Of a DNA stretch of 64,000 bases, positions 59,448 to 64,000 are shown piece after piece. Source of the stretch: Clostridia bacterium. Its GTDB lineage: Bacteria > Bacillota > Clostridia > Oscillospirales > Oscillospiraceae. How positions within the stretch are numbered: position 1 is the stretch's first letter; every line of letters begins with the position of its first letter. The position numbers and the translations under genes are program-made. The notes beneath the pieces were generated by a model, which saw only the letters and a program-made list of their open reading frames with translations, did not search any database and was not told the origin of the DNA. The stretch spans positions 1 through 64,000 of the forward strand of contig SAAS01000002.1 of NCBI GenBank assembly GCA_009929315.1, read 5' to 3'.

Positions 59448-59855
59448 TCAGTCGGCTACCGGATATTCTTCGCCGTTAAGTAAGAAATCTCCCTCAATTT
59501 TCGCTGTTCCTCGAATTATGACCGTGCCAACAAGCTCAATTTCTCCGTTATTTTTCAAACGGATAAGGCCTCCGCCCCCATTAGTTATGTAAACCTCTCC
59601 GTTTTCAATCTCATCAGGAGGAGTCCCACAGATTTTTCCTACGGCAACGCTTTCACCGTCGGAGCTTCGAATCAGCAGTACTTCATCACCTGCTTTCGGC
59701 AATCTGACCGCCCCCCAAGCCGTAAGCTCGGCGTTTCGGATTTCCCCTTCGGCAAGGACGGAAGGTTTGGCTCCGCCTACCGTAACAATCCCAACGGCGG
59801 CTCCGCAGACGTCGGAGTTCCGATTTTGCATTTTTTCAGAAATCCACATGCTCAC
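59448..59855 (-). CDS. gpV/DUF2577-like baseplate spike protein
   Basis: 135 residues. An OB-fold-like N-terminal part (IVTVGGAKPSVL...GEIRNAELTAWGAVRLPKAGDEVLLI) is followed by a short beta-rich end (GEVYITNGGGGLIRLKNNGEI, IRGTAKIEGDFLLNG). The layout is that of spike/hub proteins that puncture targets. It overlaps the upstream hub gene by 4 bp. Confidence 0.8.
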   Translation of the reverse strand: MSMWISEKMQNRNSDVCGAAVGIVTVGGAKPSVLAEGEIRNAELTAWGAVRLPKAGDEVLLIRSSDGESVAVGKICGTPPDEIENGEVYITNGGGGLIRLKNNGEIELVGTVIIRGTAKIEGDFLLNGEEYPVAD

Positions 59856-60793
59856 ACCTCATTCCTGGTAAGGGTAATTTCCGTACCCGCTCTCTCGCCG
59901 TTTGCAAAACAGCAGCTTTTTTGGACCATGAATTTATCCGCCACTCCTAAATGGCTTTCACTAAATTCAATTGTGTCTCCCGGGAACGCCGCAAAAATTT
60001 GCGGTACAGTAAGTGAAATAAGCAGCTCGTTCACCTTTGACTGATCAATCTGGTATTCTCCCGTTGCACGCATAGCATCAAACCTCGTTTTTCGCGGCAC
60101 ATTAACAACTCTGCGACAGCAGCCTCCGCTTTGAATAAATTCTGGATTTTCAACCCGCTCACTTGTTCCAAGCGCCTTGTTTTTTACCAACACCTCCGAA
60201 ATTACCCCGTACCGTGCTCGCTTAAGCGACTGTTTTGTATACGCGGAGCTCCCGTCGAAGCTCAAGCTTTTTCCCGCTGTGTCTCCGATAAGAAGAACGC
60301 CGTCCTTTGAAAAACGCGGCTTAATCCCGCAGCTAAACCACAGAAAATTTTCAAGCACCTTCCAATGGCTCGCGCCGCTTTCTATATCGAACGCCTGCCT
60401 CGGAATATCGGCGCTTATTTTTACCTTGTTAAGCCCCAAAGGATAGACATATTTTTCTAACATCATATCAAGGCTCGCGGAATAGTACTGCGCTGCTTCC
60501 GCCTCATTATCGAGAAGCAGTGCGGCAAGTCCCCTGCCGTTAAAGGTAACAAGGCTGCCGTTTTCCGAAATCAGAATTTCAAAATCGTCAACAAGCCCCG
60601 TGAAAACTGTTTCCCCCTCGTGCTCCGCTCTGAATCGATTCGCCGCGGTCAGAGCGGAGAGTATCGACTTGTCATAAATAAAGGATATTTCAAAGGCATC
60701 GCAGGGCAAGCCGCAGCCGTATGAAAATTTCCACTCCAGTAAACTCGGTATCTCATAGATTGTTCCGTCATGGCAGATTAAATATGCCTCCAA
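59852..60793 (-). CDS. XkdQ-like tail hub protein
   Basis: 313 residues of the XkdQ/gpD (gp27-like) family, which forms the central hub. FTGLVDDFEILISENGSLVT, FNGRGLAALLLDNEA and LSFDGSSAYTKQSLKRARYG are characteristic in position and order. It follows the LysM gene by 11 bp and precedes the spike-like gene. Confidence 0.85.
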   Translation of the reverse strand: MEAYLICHDGTIYEIPSLLEWKFSYGCGLPCDAFEISFIYDKSILSALTAANRFRAEHEGETVFTGLVDDFEILISENGSLVTFNGRGLAALLLDNEAEAAQYYSASLDMMLEKYVYPLGLNKVKISADIPRQAFDIESGASHWKVLENFLWFSCGIKPRFSKDGVLLIGDTAGKSLSFDGSSAYTKQSLKRARYGVISEVLVKNKALGTSERVENPEFIQSGGCCRRVVNVPRKTRFDAMRATGEYQIDQSKVNELLISLTVPQIFAAFPGDTIEFSESHLGVADKFMVQKSCCFANGERAGTEITLTRNEV

Positions 60794-60804
60794 CTTGCAC
60801 CCTC

Positions 60805-61374
60805 CTAAGAAAGATATATAAGATCCCCGCAGTAGTATATATTCGGATTGCGAATCTGCGGGTTAAGGGCAATCAGCTCCGAAAGGCTAAGTCCGTTCGT
60901 CTTAGCTACCCCCCACAGAGTGTCGCCGTTTTTAATCGTGTATGTAAGTCTCTCGGAAGTTGAAGACAAACTTTGAGCGCTTGAAGCATCGCTCACTACC
61001 GCTTTAGGCGAATGTGAATAGCCTTCATAACACTCCCAGAACTCAAATTCATAACATACATAGTCTTTTCTTGGCTCCTGCTTAAGCTTCAGGCTGACAA
61101 ACCACGCCGGAGCGCTCTGCCATATCGGGTGGACGAGTATCCTGGGTTTATCGCTGTAAAACATTGACGCAAGGGCTTTGAAATCCGAATAAGCATTATC
61201 ACCCGTGAATTCTCCCTCCCCGCGCAGAATGCGTTGGTTACGGCCCATATCCGAAAGCGTGTAAAGCCCAAAGGGCACTTTGTGACAAACAATCCGTCTT
61301 GAAAACTCTATCTCATAAACTTTTGGGTTGTGAGGCCACACAAAGTCCCCAAATCTCATCGGTGAAAGAAGCAT
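60805..61374 (-). CDS. LysM-domain tail protein (XkdP-like)
   Basis: 189 residues. The N-terminal domain is an XkdP/gp53-like fold; a C-terminal LysM is clear (YTIKNGDTLWGVAKTNGLSL, then NPQIRNPNIYYCGDLIYL). LysM proteins of this place bind peptidoglycan or baseplate hub. It is 24 bp after the 154-residue protein. Confidence 0.88.
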   Translation of the reverse strand: MLLSPMRFGDFVWPHNPKVYEIEFSRRIVCHKVPFGLYTLSDMGRNQRILRGEGEFTGDNAYSDFKALASMFYSDKPRILVHPIWQSAPAWFVSLKLKQEPRKDYVCYEFEFWECYEGYSHSPKAVVSDASSAQSLSSTSERLTYTIKNGDTLWGVAKTNGLSLSELIALNPQIRNPNIYYCGDLIYLS

Positions 61375-61398
61375 ATTTCCTCCTGCTGATTTTATTCG

Positions 61399-61863
61399 TC
61401 AGTATCGTTCAAAAGCGCCGTCATAGCGGCGCGCGTCCCTGCAAAAATTGTCCGATAGCCTTTCCGATAAATCCATTGCGTCTAAATTTTCTGAAGACTG
61501 AACTTTATAATTCTCGAACGGTACCGAAGAAATATCAAAGCTTTCGTTCGGAGATTGTCTTTGCCTGCGCCTTTGAATCCTTTGTTCAAAAAACTCCGCA
61601 CGCTTTAATCTCGGAATAAACTCTGCCTGTTCGCTGAAACTGCCAGGCTTTAGCTGAATAGAATCCTCGGCGTTAAAGCTGAGGCCTCGGCGATCAAAGG
61701 CTTCAAGCCCGTTTACCGCACTCTTTGCCATTTTATCGGCACTAGCCGAATATTCCGGCTCTAACGGCAAATTTTGAAATTCTGTCGCACCGAAAATTTG
61801 ACAGAGAATCGCTCTTGCCATTTCCTGAAGCTCGGTTTTAATAATTTCTTTGCTCTCAGTCAT
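61399..61863 (-). CDS. Short protein at the tape-measure position
   Basis: 154 residues, between the small XkdN-like gene and the LysM gene, where PBSX-like tails encode the long tape measure. It is helical and charged, with two possible coiled-coil parts (EIIKTELQEMARAILCQIF, RAEFFEQRIQRRRQRQSPN), but has no transmembrane segments or long repeats as in normal tape measures (hundreds of residues). I do not recognise its family. It overlaps the upstream gene by 4 bp. Confidence 0.72.
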   Translation of the reverse strand: MTESKEIIKTELQEMARAILCQIFGATEFQNLPLEPEYSASADKMAKSAVNGLEAFDRRGLSFNAEDSIQLKPGSFSEQAEFIPRLKRAEFFEQRIQRRRQRQSPNESFDISSVPFENYKVQSSENLDAMDLSERLSDNFCRDARRYDGAFERY

Positions 61864-62114
61864 AGCCTCTCCTCCGAAAGTAATGAAAAGCGCTCCTCTT
61901 CAAAAGAGCTGTTGCGCCCGCATTCCGTGTAGCAGTTTGCGGAGCGCATTTTTCGGTCAAGCACGATATGCGCCCCGCACTTTATAAAGTCCTCGTCGCT
62001 GATTTCAAGGGCTGCCTTTGAACCGGGCAATATCCTGAACTCGCGCAGCACAAGCCACTTCAGGCGCTCAAGGTAATCCCTCTCGAGCTGCAGGATAATA
62101 TCGTCTGCGGTCAA
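61860..62114 (-). CDS. Small tail-assembly protein (XkdN position)
   Basis: 84 residues: DDIILQLERDYLERLKWLVL at the start, then DEDFIKCGAHIVLDRKM. Gene place after the tube protein and before the tape-measure slot suggests an assembly chaperone. It overlaps the tube gene by 4 bp. Confidence 0.65.
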   Translation of the reverse strand: MTADDIILQLERDYLERLKWLVLREFRILPGSKAALEISDEDFIKCGAHIVLDRKMRSANCYTECGRNSSFEEERFSLLSEERL

Positions 62115-62500
62115 GTTGCCATCTCCGTTCTATGGTTTGAAACAACGGTAATACGCTCGGCAACCATCCTGCTCAGTTCTCCGCTTTCTTCAATACTGCT
62201 CCACTGGCAGCCGGTATAAATCACACGCCTGTCAGGTTTAACAATAACCAAAGAGAAATCGGAAAGGCTGTGAAAGTTGATCCCGTCACTGATTGCCTCA
62301 TCGGTTGCATATAGTCGTGTAAGCTCAAGTCTGTATGTAAGCTGATTGGCAATAGTGGCAACAGGCTCACTCTCTCCGAAAGCCTCAACAACCTGCTCTG
62401 AACGCGTCGCGCTTGCTTTGTAGCTTTGAACGACGGCAAGCTTTTTGCCCTGCGCCTCAATATAGATATCGCTGCTGGTAGGAAATCCGATTACACTCAT
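62111..62500 (-). CDS. Tail tube-like protein (XkdM position)
   Basis: 129 residues, located right after the sheath as contractile-tail tube genes are. SSDIYIEAQGKKLAVVQSYKASATR is the typical beta-hairpin lead of XkdM-like tubes; FSLVIVKPDRRVIYTGCQW follows. Assigned from order and partial similarity. Confidence 0.75.
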   Translation of the reverse strand: MSVIGFPTSSDIYIEAQGKKLAVVQSYKASATRSEQVVEAFGESEPVATIANQLTYRLELTRLYATDEAISDGINFHSLSDFSLVIVKPDRRVIYTGCQWSSIEESGELSRMVAERITVVSNHRTEMAT

Positions 62501-62511
62501 CCCAAGCCTCC

Positions 62512-63564
62512 TTAAACACTGATGTGCGCGGACAAAATTATTCTGTTAAGTCCATGCGCAACCGCAAAATCAAAGCCGACGTTGCAAACCGTTGGGTCGC
62601 TTTCATCGGCCACAGCCGTCACTGCACCGTAAGCGTCAATGATTTCCTTTTTCAGCTTACTTTCAAGCTCAATGATTACCTGTGTTCGAATGGCCCCCCT
62701 TGTCTGAACCGTATTCTTAACGCGCGGAAACTTCAGGCGCAGAGCCGCGCGAACAGAGGGGATTACATCGTCAACGATAAGTACGGTGGTAAGCTCGCGC
62801 CAGGTAGCGTCTGTTACTCCCGCTGTCTTCGTTCTGGTGGTTACCCCTCGCACAACGCAGGGACTTCCGTAAGCGCTCTCGATCGGTGTTACTCCGGCCT
62901 GTACCAAAGTTGTAATATCCGAATCGGAGAATATTCGCGAGAAATTATCCAATCCGCTGAGCTCCGCCCCGTTAACCGGAAGCGCAGGGTCGCCTCCTGC
63001 AGAGATAAGACCCGCCAGAGCCGCGGCTGCCGCGCCCGTTATCGCCGCTGAGTCTTCAAGCGCCGGATAGACCAAAACCATTCGCTCATAATTCAGTGCC
63101 GCGGCTTTCACGGAGGCCTCGGCAACTGTTCCGACGCATTCCGCAATACCGATACGGTATTTACAGTTCTCGGAAGCTCCTTCTATCGCCGTTTTAATCG
63201 CTCCCAGAACCTCGTCGCCCCTGCTGTCACAGAGCATAAGCGTAACGTCCTCTTTTTCTGTCAAAACAGCAAACGCTGCTGTGTAATCCGCCGTGACAGC
63301 CTCCGTGGCGACTGCTGCAGGCACCGCCTTTATGCCCGCCGCGCCATTTAACAGAAGTATTCTAATAAGTTCAGTCAGATTGCAGTCCGCGCCGTAAAGG
63401 CTGACCGCCTCGCCATAGGACGAAATGCTGGAGCACTCACCCTTCGAGCCGCCTGCGGAAACGGCGGCAATACCCACTGTTTTCCCCGTACTCGAGCCCG
63501 ATATGGCGCTTGAAACCTCAATGCCGGAGTAAATCCCCGGTCTTTCGTTATTTGCCACTATCAA
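62512..63564 (-). CDS. Phage tail sheath protein (XkdK-like)
   Basis: 350 residues, short for the sheath family (about 350-480). The start NERPGIYSGIEVSSA and the C-terminal VDDVIPSVRAALRLKFPRVKNTVQTRGAIRTQVII and AVTAVADESDPTVCNVGFDFA are typical of subtilisin-like sheaths. It forms the contractile cylinder. It overlaps the upstream gene by 17 bp. Confidence 0.93.
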   Translation of the reverse strand: MIVANNERPGIYSGIEVSSAISGSSTGKTVGIAAVSAGGSKGECSSISSYGEAVSLYGADCNLTELIRILLLNGAAGIKAVPAAVATEAVTADYTAAFAVLTEKEDVTLMLCDSRGDEVLGAIKTAIEGASENCKYRIGIAECVGTVAEASVKAAALNYERMVLVYPALEDSAAITGAAAAALAGLISAGGDPALPVNGAELSGLDNFSRIFSDSDITTLVQAGVTPIESAYGSPCVVRGVTTRTKTAGVTDATWRELTTVLIVDDVIPSVRAALRLKFPRVKNTVQTRGAIRTQVIIELESKLKKEIIDAYGAVTAVADESDPTVCNVGFDFAVAHGLNRIILSAHISV

Positions 63565-64000
63565 CAGTTCCTTTCAATACAAAATCCAAAAACTCCACGT
63601 CGCCGCCATCGCTTTCGCCAACCATAAACGCAAGCGCGCTGGAAGAACACACGCACCTGTAAGCAGAGAGCTTCTCATCGGCACTCACCTCACCGAACTT
63701 GAGCTCAATAACTCTTAGTCCCGAGGGCAGCTTGTCAATGCAGCCTCTCAGAGCGTCAGCGCATTCAACGCAGCCCGAAGCGCCAATTTGCGTGCCAAAG
63801 GGTGAATAAATCTCAAAGCGCAGCCCCAGCTCGAGTCTTCTTCCGAAAAGCTCGGTATCGGCACTGCCTCCGGAGCCTGCGCGTGTTCCGAGATATTCCC
63901 CCATTCCGGAGCTGAGGTACTTGCAGCTTTCAATCCCGACACTGACAGAAACTCCCGTTTTTAAATCGGCTCTCTGCTCAGGGAATTCACGAAACGCATT
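63548..64000 (-). CDS. Tail-cassette protein upstream of the sheath (partial)
   Basis: An open frame runs from 63548 to the right edge (at least 150 residues); an internal ATG at 63904 exists, but the frame stays open to 64000, so the true start is outside. Beta-rich sequence (FREFPEQRADLKTGVSVSVG, IESCKYLSSGMGEYLG, then LELGLRFEIYSPFG). In PBSX-like operons genes here encode head-tail connectors or tail completion proteins. I do not assign a family. Confidence 0.65.
   Translation of the reverse strand, partial: NAFREFPEQRADLKTGVSVSVGIESCKYLSSGMGEYLGTRAGSGGSADTELFGRRLELGLRFEIYSPFGTQIGASGCVECADALRGCIDKLPSGLRVIELKFGEVSADEKLSAYRCVCSSSALAFMVGESDGGDVEFLDFVLKGTVDSGK

Overview
The window comes from a low-to-moderate GC Gram-positive anaerobe of the class Clostridia, most likely an Oscillospirales-type gut or gut-like bacterium. 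I infer this from the long Bacillus/Clostridium-type SRP RNA, a T-box leader, the ylxM-ffh-rpsP-khpA-rimM-trmD order, the dnaX-ybaB pair, GTP-type PEP carboxykinase, a DUF5685 protein, oxygen-sensitive 2-hydroxyacyl-CoA dehydratase genes and a PBSX-like contractile tail cassette. Family names come from recognised motifs and lengths; no database search was run.

Layout. 1-2.5 kb: ybaB (partial), dnaX, a 65-bp tandem repeat and the SRP RNA on the minus strand. 2.6-4.75 kb: tRNA-Ala(CGC), a self-regulated marR-MFS transporter pair, then a decayed second copy of the tRNA 3' half plus its terminator, so the cassette lies between direct repeats. 4.9-16.6 kb: a LysR regulator diverges from a nine-gene acyl-CoA operon: FadB/FadN-type dehydrogenase-hydratase, thiolase, CooC-like ATPase, two 2-hydroxyacyl-CoA dehydratase-type subunits, their activase, a 51-residue membrane protein, an orphan acetyl-CoA-synthase (CdhC/AcsB) middle-domain homologue and a CoA-transferase. 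This is the best candidate for an undescribed system. 16.8-23.7 kb: a prepilin/LRR fusion, a cyclase-family hydrolase, ddl-murF, a CPBP protease and pckG. 24-31.9 kb: a heterodimeric ABC exporter, a zinc-ribbon/DUF5685/J-domain trio, a beta-CASP MBL protein and a TSCPD protein. 31.9-37.3 kb: gpsA, T-box-controlled trpB and proBA.

37.4-43.4 kb: a long minus-strand translation operon, ylxM-ffh-rpsP-khpA-rimM-trmD-coaW-GNAT-rsmA. 43.6-50.8 kb: one giant cyclic beta-1,2-glucan synthase-like gene of about 2,415 codons. 51-54.9 kb: a pair of M16 peptidase-like genes, lgt and a small helical protein. 55-56.6 kb: a GH25 lysozyme-like protein, a sigma region 4-like regulator and a small hypothetical. 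56.6-56.9 kb: tRNA-Thr and tRNA-Tyr. 56.9-64 kb: a minus-strand contractile tail (PBSX/R-tailocin-like) cassette that continues beyond the right edge. It has sheath, tube, LysM, hub, spike, gp25-like, baseplate J and YmfQ-like genes but no long tape-measure gene where one is expected, and its baseplate J gene carries an in-frame TAA.

Together most of the window is housekeeping. The accessory or unusual parts are the tRNA-flanked marR cassette, the acyl-CoA dehydratase operon, the pilin-LRR gene, the giant glucan synthase and the tail cassette.
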